From positions 1-52,485 of the forward strand of contig CALKXV010000035.1 in NCBI GenBank assembly GCA_938005545.1: 52,485 bases of DNA, in the 5' to 3' direction. The first letter of the stretch is position 1. Each line of letters starts with the position of its first letter. This stretch comes from an uncultured Paracoccaceae bacterium (lineage in GTDB: Bacteria > Pseudomonadota > Alphaproteobacteria > Rhodobacterales > Rhodobacteraceae). Below the pieces are notes generated by a model that did no database searches, was not told the origin of the DNA, and saw only the letters and a list, made by a program, of their open reading frames with translations. A program made the translations under genes and the position numbers. Shown piece by piece: positions 17,501-26,136 of this stretch.

Positions 17501-18582
17501 TGTTGTATTGGCTCACAGTTTTTTCAGACGGAGGTGATTTTTTTAATCTTTTCCGTTACATAACGTTCCGCGCCGGGGGCGCATTTTTTACGGCACTCAT
17601 TTTTGGGTTTATATTCGGACAACCCCTGATCAACCTGTTGCGCGCCAGGCAAAAACACGGCCAACCCATTCGCGACGATGGTCCTCAAAGCCATATCGAG
17701 ACAAAAGCAGGAACCCCAACCATGGGCGGTGTTCTGATTTTGGGTGCATTGCTGACCTCGACCCTTCTATGGGCGCGTCTGGACATTGGGTATGTTTGGA
17801 TGGTGCTGTTCGTAACCGTTGCCTTCGGCGCGATTGGTTTTACGGACGATTATCACAAGGTCACAAAGAACAATCACGCCGGTCTTTCCGGTCGGTTTCG
17901 GTTATTGATCGGTTTTCTGATTGCGGGTGTTGCCAGTTATTGGGCCACGTGGATGCACCCGGCTGAATTGCAAAACCAGGTCGCCTTGCCCGTGGTCAGT
18001 ATGTTGTGGAACCTTGGCATTCTATTCATCCCGTTTGCGATGATCGTCATCGTGGGGGCCGCCAACGCGGTGAACTTGACAGATGGGTTGGATGGCTTGG
18101 CGATTATGCCTGTGATGATCGCGGCTGGCTCGCTTGGGGTGATCGCCTATGCTGTTGGGCGGACCGATTTTACCGAATATCTTGGCATCAACTATGTGCA
18201 AGGCACCGGTGAAATCCTGATCTTTGCCGCGGGTCTGATCGGCGGCGGCTTGGGTTTCCTGTGGTACAACGCCCCGCCCGCAGCCGTCTTTATGGGCGAC
18301 ACCGGGTCATTGGCTTTGGGGGGTGCTTTGGGTGCGATCGCGGTGGCCACAAAGCACGAGATCGTATTGGGCATTATTGGCGGTTTGTTTGTGGTTGAGG
18401 CGATGTCGGTGATTATTCAGGTTGGATATTTCAAAATGACGGGCAATCGCGTGTTTTTAATGGCCCCCATTCACCACCATTTCGAGAAAAAGGGTTGGGC
18501 CGAACCACAGATCGTCATTCGGTTCTGGATTATATCCTTGATATTGGCGTTGATTGGATTAGCGACCTTGAAGGTGCGATAG
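17500..18582 (+). CDS. mraY: Phospho-MurNAc-pentapeptide transferase MraY
   Basis: A 360-residue polytopic inner-membrane enzyme that moves phospho-MurNAc-pentapeptide to undecaprenyl phosphate, forming lipid I. About ten helices are visible. Catalytic motifs include FTDDYHKV (about 115-122), [10 protein letters not shown] (about 193-202) and the HHHFE magnesium/UDP site near residue 325. The TAATG junction with murF couples the two. Downstream lies a 119-base gap with a dispersed hairpin repeat before the next gene. Confidence 0.97.
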   Translation: MLYWLTVFSDGGDFFNLFRYITFRAGGAFFTALIFGFIFGQPLINLLRARQKHGQPIRDDGPQSHIETKAGTPTMGGVLILGALLTSTLLWARLDIGYVWMVLFVTVAFGAIGFTDDYHKVTKNNHAGLSGRFRLLIGFLIAGVASYWATWMHPAELQNQVALPVVSMLWNLGILFIPFAMIVIVGAANAVNLTDGLDGLAIMPVMIAAGSLGVIAYAVGRTDFTEYLGINYVQGTGEILIFAAGLIGGGLGFLWYNAPPAAVFMGDTGSLALGGALGAIAVATKHEIVLGIIGGLFVVEAMSVIIQVGYFKMTGNRVFLMAPIHHHFEKKGWAEPQIVIRFWIISLILALIGLATLKVR

Positions 18583-18599
18583 CTGAAAGGGCTATATTC

Positions 18600-18648
18600 G
18601 TGGGGCTCTGCCCCACACCCCGAAGTATTCTGGACAGAAGAAATGCAG
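18600..18648 (+). repeat. Dispersed rhodobacterial hairpin repeat, copy A
   Basis: GTGGGGC-TCT-GCCCCAC (18600-18616) is a perfect 7-bp hairpin. Directly after it comes ACCCCGAAGTATT and an A/G-rich tail to 18648. The same order (hairpin, ACCCC, GTATT, GGA-purine tail) recurs on the minus strand at 35352-35399, so it is a repeat family. It lies 17 bases after the mraY stop. I recall similar CCCC-G-AGTATTT strings in many Rhodobacterales intergenic regions. Confidence 0.6.
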
Positions 18649-18701
18649 GATCAGTAAGGGGTTCGAAATATTGGGGTTTTCTATCTGAGGAGTGATGTGA
18701 G

Positions 18702-19100
18702 ATGGGATTTCTACTGCGGTGGCTTTTCGCCTTTGTTCTATTGGCGGCGACCTATAATCCAACCGAATTGTCCTATGTCAGATGGGCCGTAAAGAACTGG
18801 CAAGATCAGCTACCATTGGCAGTATTTATCGGGCTGGTGTTGGCCGTGGCCTATATTCTGTTCCTGACGGCGGTGCTGCGCGGAATTGGGCAAATGGGTG
18901 TTCTATTGATCCTGGCCGTGATCGCGGCCTTTCTTTGGGTGCTTTATTCCTGGGGATGGCTTAGCCTTGAGAACCCGACAGCGAATACCTGGATTGCACT
19001 GATCGCTTTGTCGGTGGTTCTGGCGATCGGCATGTATTGGGGCATTCTGTGGCGACGTTTGTCTGGCCAGCTTGAAGTCGACGACGAGGCCGACGGTTGA
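18702..19100 (+). CDS. DUF6524-like membrane protein in dcw cluster
   Basis: A 132-residue hydrophobic protein with about four helices (near 3-18, 37-57, 62-82 and 91-112) and a short acidic C-tail (EVDDEADG). It matches my recollection of the DUF6524 family of Rhodobacterales, function unknown. ATG at 18702 follows GAGGAG. It sits between mraY and murD on the same strand, so it is probably co-transcribed with cell wall genes, and a role linked to envelope assembly is plausible but unproven. Confidence 0.75.
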   Translation: MGFLLRWLFAFVLLAATYNPTELSYVRWAVKNWQDQLPLAVFIGLVLAVAYILFLTAVLRGIGQMGVLLILAVIAAFLWVLYSWGWLSLENPTANTWIALIALSVVLAIGMYWGILWRRLSGQLEVDDEADG

Positions 19101-19155
19101 CGCGGCGCGTATTGGTTATGAACGGGTTCTGTCCTGGCCAAAAGGAGATTGACTG

Positions 19156-20565
19156 GTGATCCCTGTTAAAGGTGTGAATGACGCCCGGATTGCTGTCTTG
19201 GGCTTGGGGCGAAGTGGGCTTTCCGCCGCGCGTGCGCTTGTGGATGGCGGGGCCATCGCTCTTTGTTGGGATGACAATGCCGAGGCGCGCGAGGGCGCAG
19301 AAGCCGAAGGTTTGGCGTTGCATGACCTGTCACGCCGCGAAGCCTGGGAGGGTGTGTCTGCCCTGATTGTCAGCCCCGGTATCCCGCATCTTTATCCCAA
19401 ACAGAATGCCCATATTGCGGCGGCCATCGCGGCGGGTGTGCCTATTGATAATGACATTGGATTGTTCTTCCGCTCGCTCGCCACGCCGCAATGGGACAAT
19501 TTCGAAGCGACGCCCAAGGTTGTCGCGATTACCGGGTCGAACGGGAAATCGACGACTTCGGCGCTGATCCAGCACGTGTTGGAAGAGGTGGGGCGCGAAA
19601 GCCAGTTGGCCGGCAATATCGGGCGCGGCGTTCTGGATATCGACCCGCCCGGCGACGGCGGGGTTGTGGTGCTGGAACTGTCGTCTTACCAAACCGAACT
19701 GGCCCGCGCCTTGACGCCGGATGTGGCGGTTTTCACCAATCTTACGCCAGATCATTTGGATCGCCATGGGGGATTGGGCGGCTATTTCGCCGCTAAACGA
19801 AGGCTTTTCGCCGAAGGTGGGCCGGACCGTGCGATCATCGGTGTTGATGAGCCCGAGGGCCAGTTTCTGGCGAACCAAATGTCAGAAGGGCCAACAGATG
19901 ACCGTGTGATCCGGGTGATGACGGGCGTAAAGCCGGGCGGTGCTGGTTGGACGGTGTCGGTGCGCAAGGGGTTCTTGGCTGAGATGCGAAAGGGTCGCCA
20001 GATTGCCTCGGTTGACTTGCGCGACATCGCCGGTTTGCCCGGCGCGCATAACCACCAGAACGCTTGCGCGGCCTTTGCAGCACTGCGTGCGCTTCAGGTG
20101 CCGCCCAAGCAAATCGAAGACGCGTTCCATTCGTTCCAAGGCTTGCCGCATCGCAGCCAACGCATTGGCGAGGCGAATGGCGTGGCCTTTGTCAACGATT
20201 CCAAAGCCACCAATGTGGATGCCGCGGGAAAAGCGCTTGGAGCATTTAAACGCATCCGCTGGATCGTCGGTGGGCAGTTGAAAGAGGGTGGATTGGCCGC
20301 ATTGGAACCGCATTGGGGGGCAGTTGCCAAAGCTTATGTCATTGGACGACATGCGCGCGAGATCGCCCATGATCTGAAAGCCCTGCCGCATGCGGTTTGT
20401 ACGACAATGACCGAAGCCGTGGCTCTTGCAGCAAAAGAGGCCGAGGCAGGGGACACCGTTTTGTTGGCGCCGGCAGCGGCGAGTTTCGACCAGTATGACA
20501 ATTTCGAAAAACGCGGTGAGGATTTTACAGCGTGCGTTGAAAAGGTGTTGGTTGCCGCGGGTTAG
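19156..20565 (+). CDS. murD: UDP-MurNAc-L-alanine:D-glutamate ligase MurD
   Basis: A 469-residue Mur ligase adding D-glutamate to UDP-MurNAc-L-Ala. The N-terminal Rossmann-like stretch [17 protein letters not shown] (about 11-27), the ATP loop [12 protein letters not shown] (about 126-137), [10 protein letters not shown] and FVNDSKATN (the ADP-ribose binding loop) are typical. Start is GTG at 19156 with AAAGGAG 7-8 bases upstream. It is the last dcw gene here; ftsW and murG, which normally follow, are absent. Confidence 0.96.
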   Translation: MIPVKGVNDARIAVLGLGRSGLSAARALVDGGAIALCWDDNAEAREGAEAEGLALHDLSRREAWEGVSALIVSPGIPHLYPKQNAHIAAAIAAGVPIDNDIGLFFRSLATPQWDNFEATPKVVAITGSNGKSTTSALIQHVLEEVGRESQLAGNIGRGVLDIDPPGDGGVVVLELSSYQTELARALTPDVAVFTNLTPDHLDRHGGLGGYFAAKRRLFAEGGPDRAIIGVDEPEGQFLANQMSEGPTDDRVIRVMTGVKPGGAGWTVSVRKGFLAEMRKGRQIASVDLRDIAGLPGAHNHQNACAAFAALRALQVPPKQIEDAFHSFQGLPHRSQRIGEANGVAFVNDSKATNVDAAGKALGAFKRIRWIVGGQLKEGGLAALEPHWGAVAKAYVIGRHAREIAHDLKALPHAVCTTMTEAVALAAKEAEAGDTVLLAPAAASFDQYDNFEKRGEDFTACVEKVLVAAG

Positions 20566-20589
20566 TCTTGTGCGTCTTAAAACAAGACT
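20564..20589 (+). terminator. Hairpin at the murD stop codon
   Basis: AGTCTTGT (20564-20571) and ACAAGACT (20582-20589) form a perfect 8-bp stem that begins within the murD stop codon. No T run follows (GGTTTCGCC), so intrinsic termination is uncertain; it may only protect the 3' end. Confidence 0.4.
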
Positions 20590-20623
20590 GGTTTCGCCAG
20601 AAACTCCATGGCGGTTCTGCGGA

Positions 20624-20781
20624 GAGGCTGTGTGAAAACTCAAAATCCATCCCGCGCTTAAGAAAATTTTCCTGGTTGTGACCGTGTGGCATTGCCAGGT
20701 TAGGACATCGTTCGTGAAATCTTTGCGTGCGCCAATTACGTTCTCCCAAATTTCAGTGACGGAGAGTTTTCACACAACCTC
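20624..20781. mobile_element. MITE-like element with 18-bp terminal inverted repeats
   Basis: The ends are GAGGCTGTGTGAAAACTC (20624-20641) and GAGTTTTCACACAACCTC (20764-20781), which are inverted copies with one mismatch in 18. CGGA lies directly outside each end (20620-20623 and 20782-20785), a 4-bp target duplication. The 158-bp unit has no ORF of its own and holds an internal CCTGG/CCAGG stem (20671-20699). These are the features of a non-autonomous insertion element moved in trans by an IS transposase. I could not assign the IS family. It lies just past murD. Confidence 0.75.
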
Positions 20782-20865
20782 CGGACAAAGCCGACGTTCT
20801 TGCATTGGCTTGTATTGACCGCGTCCCCATTGCGATGCCACAAAAAAAACCTAGGTAATTCCACT

Positions 20866-21141
20866 ATGGAAGAGACATTGAACGCACTAGCTGTCATCAG
20901 TTTGATTGTCGCAATCGCACTAGCACAATGGACTTTTGACAAGAGCTTTCGAGTTCCGGCCAAGCATTTTTTACCCTATTTAGCATGGATTACACACATA
21001 GCTATTTGCCTCAATGTTAGAGCCGATGCGGATATCTTCTACTACTTTGGCTTTGTACTGCTACTCCTGATCTTCTTTCACGGGTGTTCTCACCTCATGT
21101 ATTGCCGATCAAACCGAGACCGCGACAACGAACAGCGATGA
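20866..21141 (+). CDS. Small hypothetical membrane protein
   Basis: A 91-residue protein I do not recognise. It has two to three hydrophobic helices (about 5-22, 32-48 and 55-72) joined by short charged loops and a polar, charged C-tail (RSNRDRDNEQR). Composition is lower in GC than the flanking core genes. ATG at 20866 has only AGG about 9 bases before it; the frame extends to 20800 without clear coding signs. The membrane pattern supports a real gene, but this could be chance. It lies in the accessory gap beside the MITE. Confidence 0.4.
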   Translation: MEETLNALAVISLIVAIALAQWTFDKSFRVPAKHFLPYLAWITHIAICLNVRADADIFYYFGFVLLLLIFFHGCSHLMYCRSNRDRDNEQR

Positions 21142-21335
21142 GAGTGGTCTGCTAAGGGCTCGAACCTGCCATTTGACCAAAGTCATATAGACATTTTTCA
21201 ATGGCGCCCGGCAGAATTTAGGTCACCCCAAACTACGCGTCCACGTTCTTTGGCACCGCAATTCATGGCTTGGAACGTGCTAACTACAGCGATGCGCTCA
21301 ATTCTGAACGCATCGCTGTAGGCTGGAAATCGGCT
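21142..21335. other. Gap with 13-bp perfect inverted repeat
   Basis: CTACAGCGATGCG (21284-21296) and CGCATCGCTGTAG (21309-21321) form a perfect 13-bp stem with a 12-base loop, just past the tal stop on the minus strand. No T run follows on either strand, so it may act as a 3'-end structure rather than a classical terminator. No gene is seen in the rest. Confidence 0.5.
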
Positions 21336-21989
21336 TCAAAGAATGGACTGACCGGTCTTTGCCCAATCGGACAAGAACGCGTCCAATCCCTTGTCTGTCA
21401 GAACGTGTTCCGCCATTTTCTTGATCACGCCCGGAGGGGCCGTGGCGACGTCTGCGCCGATTTTGGCGGCGTCTGACATATGGTTGGCTGAACGGATCGA
21501 GGCCGCCAGAATCTGCGTCTCGAACCCATAGTTGTCATAGACGTCGCGGATGTCGGCGATCAAGTCCATGCCATCAAGGTTCAAATCATCCAAACGTCCG
21601 ATAAAGGGCGAAATGAATGTCGCGCCCGCTTTTGCGGCCAAAAGCGCCTGATTGGTCGAAAAACACAAGGTCACATTGACCATATGTCCTTCGCCCGACA
21701 GATGTTTACAGGCACGCAAACCATCCCAGGTCAGCGGCACTTTGATCGCGATGTTGTCGCCGAGTTTCGCGACTTCATGGCCCTCTTTCACCATGGTTTC
21801 GTAGTCCGTCGCGACGGTTTCGGCGCTGACCGGGCCATCGACCATGGCCGATATTTCGGCGATCACTTCTTTGATGTCGCGGCCCGATTTGTGGATCAGC
21901 GAGGGGTTTGTGGTCACCCCATCGACCATGCCCAGCTCATTCAGCTCGGCAATTGCGGCGGTGTCTGCGGTGTCGACGAAAAATTTCAT
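21336..21989 (-). CDS. tal: Transaldolase / fructose-6-phosphate aldolase family
   Basis: A 217-residue small class of transaldolase (TalC/FSA type), acting in the pentose phosphate pathway or cleaving fructose-6-phosphate. [13 protein letters not shown] at the start, GVTTNPSLI (24-32) and the Schiff-base Lys83 in [13 protein letters not shown] are diagnostic. ATG at 21989 follows AGAGGGG; the upstream frame to 22049 is rejected. It is divergent from the lysE-family gene. A tal-priA neighbourhood is common in Rhodobacterales. Confidence 0.93.
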   Translation of the reverse strand: MKFFVDTADTAAIAELNELGMVDGVTTNPSLIHKSGRDIKEVIAEISAMVDGPVSAETVATDYETMVKEGHEVAKLGDNIAIKVPLTWDGLRACKHLSGEGHMVNVTLCFSTNQALLAAKAGATFISPFIGRLDDLNLDGMDLIADIRDVYDNYGFETQILAASIRSANHMSDAAKIGADVATAPPGVIKKMAEHVLTDKGLDAFLSDWAKTGQSIL

Positions 21990-22088
21990 GGGCGTCCCCT
22001 CTGGCGGATGGATCAAGTTTCGTGGCACTGATACCTTAAGCCGCGCCAAGTCTGAACCCCTGATTGACCGACCTTCAAAGGAGCCCTA

Positions 22089-22721
22089 ATGGATTTCTCG
22101 CTCTGGCTTACTTTTACCGCTGCATCGGCCGCGCTTTTGCTGATCCCCGGGCCGACGGTACTGTTGGTTTTGGCCAATGCCGTGGGGCAGGGGCGCAGGA
22201 TCGCGGTGCCGACGGCCTTGGGCGTGGCTATGGGCGATTTGATCGCGATGAGCGCTTCGCTTGCCGGGCTTGGAGCGTTGGTTTTAGCCTCGGCAACATT
22301 GTTCACTGTGTTGAAATGGGTTGGTGCCGTCTATTTGGTGTGGCTTGGGATCAAGATGATCCGTGGCGCCAAGGCGCGCGCTTTTGAACTTGAGGCTGCG
22401 GCGGGAACTGTTGGCCCCAGGGCCGCATTTCTGAATGCAACGGTTGTCACGGCGTTAAATCCCAAATCCATTGTTTTCTTCATTGCCTTTGTGCCGCAGT
22501 TCTTGAACCCTGACGCACCCCTGCTGGGACAATCGGTGCTGTTGATCGCGACGTTTGTGGGCCTCGCCGCCATCAACGCTCTGGTCTACGCGCTGTTGGC
22601 CGACCGGATGCGCCAGACCATTCGTCGACCGAATGTCGTCGCTTGGGCCACCCGAGCCGGTGGCGGTGCCCTGATCGCCATGGGAATTGCCACGGCCACG
22701 TTCCGCCGGGCGACCGGATAG
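22089..22721 (+). CDS. LysE-family translocator
   Basis: A 210-residue inner-membrane exporter with six predicted helices. The family signature is IPGPTVLLVLANAVGQGRR (19-37), followed by GVAMGDLIAM. LysE/RhtB proteins export amino acids or homoserine lactones; the substrate cannot be read from sequence. ATG at 22089 follows AAAGGAG. Its stop lies 2 bases before the priA start, so the two are co-transcribed. Confidence 0.9.
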   Translation: MDFSLWLTFTAASAALLLIPGPTVLLVLANAVGQGRRIAVPTALGVAMGDLIAMSASLAGLGALVLASATLFTVLKWVGAVYLVWLGIKMIRGAKARAFELEAAAGTVGPRAAFLNATVVTALNPKSIVFFIAFVPQFLNPDAPLLGQSVLLIATFVGLAAINALVYALLADRMRQTIRRPNVVAWATRAGGGALIAMGIATATFRRATG

Positions 22722-22723
22722 CC

Positions 22724-24916
22724 ATGCAGCGGCACTTTGCCCAAGGCGAATTGATCGCCGTCCTGACCACTCAGCCTTTAGACCGCGCACTGGATTACAA
22801 GGCGCCTGAAGGTGGCGTTTTTGAGGGGGCGTTTGTCGAGGTTCCACTTGGGCCGCGCAAAGTTCTGGGTGTCGTTTGGGGCGAGGGCGAAGGCGGTTAT
22901 GATCTGGCCAAGGTTCGGTCCGTCATCCGTGTGCTTGACGCCGTACCGATGCGGGATGAAATGAAGACGTTTCTGACGCGCATTGCTCAATATACCCTCA
23001 CACCCATGCCCGCCATGCTTCGACTGGCAACGCGTGCGCCGGGTTTGGGCGATCCGCCTTCGATGCGTCGGATTTACCGCCGTGGCACGACAGAAGAACC
23101 TGATCGTTGGACGGATGCCCGGCGTAAGGTTGTCGCTGTGTTGGATGACTTCGGTGGGTTGGCTTTTACGCTGAAAGAACTGGCGGAAATGGCGGGCGTG
23201 TCGACCAGCGTTGTCAAAGGATTGGTGACCCAAGGCGTTGTGGCCGAAGAAGGCAGCCCGCGCGATTTGCCGTTCCAAAGGCTGGAGCCGGGTACGACCC
23301 AAGTGGCGTTGACAGACGAACAGGCCGCTGCGTCTGAGGCTTTGACCAAGGGCGTAGCAACGGGCGAATTCGGGGCGACCTTGCTGAAAGGCGTGACGGG
23401 GTCTGGCAAAACTGAGGTTTATCTTGAGGCGGTCGCAGCTTGTCTGGAAGCCGGGCGACAAGCCTTGGTGTTATTGCCGGAAATCGCGTTGACGTCGGAG
23501 TTTCTGACCCGGGTTGAAGCCCGCTTTGGTGCCCGCCCCGCCGAGTGGCACTCGGGCGTGACCATGACCGAACGCCGCCGGGTCTGGAAGATGGTGGCCG
23601 AGAATTGTGCCGATCTGGTGGTGGGTGCCCGTTCAGCATTATTTCTTCCGTTTCAATCGCTTGGCCTGATCGTCGTCGATGAAGAACACGACACATCTTA
23701 TAAGCAGGAAGACGGCGTTTTGTATAATGCGCGCGACATGGCGGTGCTGCGCGCCTCGATCACAGGCGCGCAAGTGGTGCTGGCGTCGGCCACGCCGTCG
23801 CTGGAAAGCTGGGCCAATGCCGAAGCTGGAAAGTATAGGCGTCTGACGCTGACCTCGCGTTTCGGGGCGGCCGTTATGCCCGAAATGCACGCGATAGATA
23901 TGCGCGCCGAAGAACTGCCGGGCAGTCGTTGGATTTCACCGACGCTGACCAAAGCTGTGACGGACCGGATCGAAGCTGGCGAACAATCCTTGTTGTTTCT
24001 TAACCGGCGGGGCTATGCGCCGGTGACGATTTGCAGAGCTTGCGGACATCAAGTGGGCTGCGATCATTGTGATGCGCGGATGGTCGAACACCGGTTCCAA
24101 AAGCGCCTGATGTGCCATCAATGCGGCGAAACGAAACCGATCCCTCACAAATGCCCGTCTTGCGAAGCCGAGGACCGTATGGCCCCCGTTGGCCCCGGTG
24201 TCGAACGCTTGGCCGAGGAGGTCAAGGCGCTGTTTCCCGACGCGCGCATCGCAGTGTTGTCGTCTGATCTGTTCGGATCGGCCCGTGCGTTGAAAGAACA
24301 GATCGAAGCGATTGCAAGCGGCGGTGCGGACATCGTCGTAGGCACCCAGATCATCGCAAAGGGGCACAATTTTCCGCTTTTGACATTGGTCGGCGTGATT
24401 GATGCCGACCTTGGATTGCAGGGTTCGGACTTGCGGGCGGCAGAGCGGACGTTTCAACTGATGCGGCAAGTCTCGGGCCGGGCGGGGCGCGCCGAAAAAC
24501 CGGGCGTGTCGTTGTTGCAGACGTTTCAACCGGAACACCCCGTGATCCGCGCGATCCTGTCCGGTGATGAGGAGGATTTCTGGCGCGCCGAAGCCGCAGA
24601 ACGTCGCGCGGCAGGCGTGCCGCCGTTCGGGCGCATGGCTGGGATCATCTTGTCGTCCCCCAATGTGCAGGATGTATTTGACGTCGGCAAAGCGCTGGCC
24701 GCACGCTCGGAACCATTGCGCCGGATCGGTGCCAAAGTTTACGGGCCCGCCGCCGCCCCGATTGCGCGGGTTCGTGGGCGACACAGGGTCCGGCTTTTGG
24801 TGAAGGCCGACAAAACAGCACCCTTGCAAGCAGCATTGGCGGATTGGGTGGCGCAGATCAAATTGCCCAATAATTTAAGGCTTTCCATCGATATTGATCC
24901 GCAGAGATTTTACTAG
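22724..24916 (+). CDS. priA: Primosomal helicase PriA
   Basis: A 730-residue superfamily 2 helicase that reloads the replisome at stalled forks. Walker A GVTGSGKT (223-230), DEEH box (319-322) and a zinc region of eight cysteines beginning at Cys437 (CRACGHQVGCDHC ... CHQCGE ... CPSCEAE) are present. ATG at 22724 gives the family N-terminus (QRHFAQGELIAVL); the frame to 22643 overlaps lysE. The ribosome site is weak, consistent with coupling to the preceding gene. Confidence 0.96.
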   Translation: MQRHFAQGELIAVLTTQPLDRALDYKAPEGGVFEGAFVEVPLGPRKVLGVVWGEGEGGYDLAKVRSVIRVLDAVPMRDEMKTFLTRIAQYTLTPMPAMLRLATRAPGLGDPPSMRRIYRRGTTEEPDRWTDARRKVVAVLDDFGGLAFTLKELAEMAGVSTSVVKGLVTQGVVAEEGSPRDLPFQRLEPGTTQVALTDEQAAASEALTKGVATGEFGATLLKGVTGSGKTEVYLEAVAACLEAGRQALVLLPEIALTSEFLTRVEARFGARPAEWHSGVTMTERRRVWKMVAENCADLVVGARSALFLPFQSLGLIVVDEEHDTSYKQEDGVLYNARDMAVLRASITGAQVVLASATPSLESWANAEAGKYRRLTLTSRFGAAVMPEMHAIDMRAEELPGSRWISPTLTKAVTDRIEAGEQSLLFLNRRGYAPVTICRACGHQVGCDHCDARMVEHRFQKRLMCHQCGETKPIPHKCPSCEAEDRMAPVGPGVERLAEEVKALFPDARIAVLSSDLFGSARALKEQIEAIASGGADIVVGTQIIAKGHNFPLLTLVGVIDADLGLQGSDLRAAERTFQLMRQVSGRAGRAEKPGVSLLQTFQPEHPVIRAILSGDEEDFWRAEAAERRAAGVPPFGRMAGIILSSPNVQDVFDVGKALAARSEPLRRIGAKVYGPAAAPIARVRGRHRVRLLVKADKTAPLQAALADWVAQIKLPNNLRLSIDIDPQRFY

Positions 24917-24978
24917 TGTAACACTCTGCACGGTTTGTTTTAGAGACCGTGATGTTGATCCGCACTAGGTCCAGTCTC

Positions 24979-25545
24979 ATGAAATACATTGCATACCTCG
25001 CAGCATTGCTTTTGCTGGCCGCACCAAGTTGGGCCGCACCGCAAAGATACATTCTTCAGGTCGAAGACAGCTCTGTCGGGTTCAGTTGGTTTCTGGGCAA
25101 AGATGAAATCAAGGGATCAATGCCCGTCGCCAGCGCCGATTTGGTCATCGATCTTGACCGCTTGTCCAACAGCACGGTCACGGTTGCTGTCGATGTACAG
25201 CGTGCGCGGGCCGGGTTTCCCTTTGCTAGCCAGGGTATGAAAAGCCGCAAGGTTCTTTGGGCGAAAAAGTTTCCGCAAATCATATTTCAAAGCACCTCGG
25301 TGCGTCGTGACGGCAATGGCGCTTTGATCGACGGCAACCTGACGGTGCGCGGCGTCACCTTGCCCGCGACATTCAGGGCAGACCTGTTCAGACAAGCGGG
25401 CACTGAGGCTGGTGATCGCAGCCGCATTTCGGTGCGTTTAACGGGCAGCCTGTCGCGAAAAGCCTTTGGGGCGGATGGCTGGTCGGATCTGGCGGGCGAC
25501 GAAGTGAAACTGTCGATCCTTGCACGGATGAGCATCGAAGGTTGA
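24979..25545 (+). CDS. YceI-family periplasmic protein
   Basis: A 188-residue secreted lipocalin-like protein. A signal peptide (1-19, ending SWAA) precedes the domain with SSVGFSWFLGKDEIKGSMP and the closing pattern NLTVRGVTLPATF. YceI proteins bind isoprenoid chains such as quinones. ATG at 24979 starts the signal peptide; 24949 and 24952 are possible longer starts. It lies 4 bases before a cytochrome b561 gene, the same pair as yceI-yceJ in E. coli, which suggests joint work in periplasmic quinone or redox handling. Confidence 0.9.
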   Translation: MKYIAYLAALLLLAAPSWAAPQRYILQVEDSSVGFSWFLGKDEIKGSMPVASADLVIDLDRLSNSTVTVAVDVQRARAGFPFASQGMKSRKVLWAKKFPQIIFQSTSVRRDGNGALIDGNLTVRGVTLPATFRADLFRQAGTEAGDRSRISVRLTGSLSRKAFGADGWSDLAGDEVKLSILARMSIEG

Positions 25546-25549
25546 GCCG

Positions 25550-26095
25550 ATGGCCCTAAGGAACTCCGCCGACCGTTTTGGCCTTGTGACAAAAAGCCTG
25601 CATTGGGTTACGGCACTTTTGGTTTTAAGCGCGATCCCAATGGGCCTTTGGATCGCCAGTGCAGAAGTCTCTCTCGCGATCCTTCCCTATTTTGCGCGGC
25701 ACAAAACCTTGGGTATCATGGTGCTTGGTTTGATCATTGTGCGGATCATCTGGCACCGGTTCAACCCGCCGCCGAAACCTCTGTCTCACGGTTCCATTTG
25801 GCAAGACGCTTTGGCCCTTTGGGTGCACCGGGCTTTCTATGTCCTTTTGGTTGCCATGCCACTGTCGGGTTGGATCGCAAGCTCGGCCACCGGGATTGAT
25901 ACGGTGATCTTTGGGCGTTGGACATTGCCAGCGATTGCACCAGCGGCTGAAGCCTGGGAGGATGCGGGGTTTTGGATTCACGGGGTTATTGGCAAGCTAT
26001 TGATCACAATAATCATTTTACATACCGGCGGTGCGCTTTTCCGCAGTTTCGTTAAGAAAGACGGCACCCTGGCGCGGATAACCCGAGGGGGCTAG
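25550..26095 (+). CDS. Cytochrome b561 family protein
   Basis: A 181-residue four-helix di-haem b protein. Candidate haem ligands are His18 (SLHWV), His51 (RHKTLG), and two histidines in the last two helices (WIHGVIG and ILHTGG). It probably moves electrons between the quinone pool and periplasmic partners. ATG at 25550, 4 bases after the yceI-family stop. Homologous to E. coli YceJ/CybB. Confidence 0.9.
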   Translation: MALRNSADRFGLVTKSLHWVTALLVLSAIPMGLWIASAEVSLAILPYFARHKTLGIMVLGLIIVRIIWHRFNPPPKPLSHGSIWQDALALWVHRAFYVLLVAMPLSGWIASSATGIDTVIFGRWTLPAIAPAAEAWEDAGFWIHGVIGKLLITIIILHTGGALFRSFVKKDGTLARITRGG

Positions 26096-26136
26096 CGCTG
26101 CTTTCCAAAAGGGCGCGGACCGCGTACACCAGCCTT

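Noticed and set aside
21146-21180. Minus-strand GGTTCGAGCCC resembling a tRNA T-loop next to a possible acceptor end
   Set aside because: The T-stem pairs only three of five positions and no D-arm or anticodon arm can be found; at most a decayed fragment.
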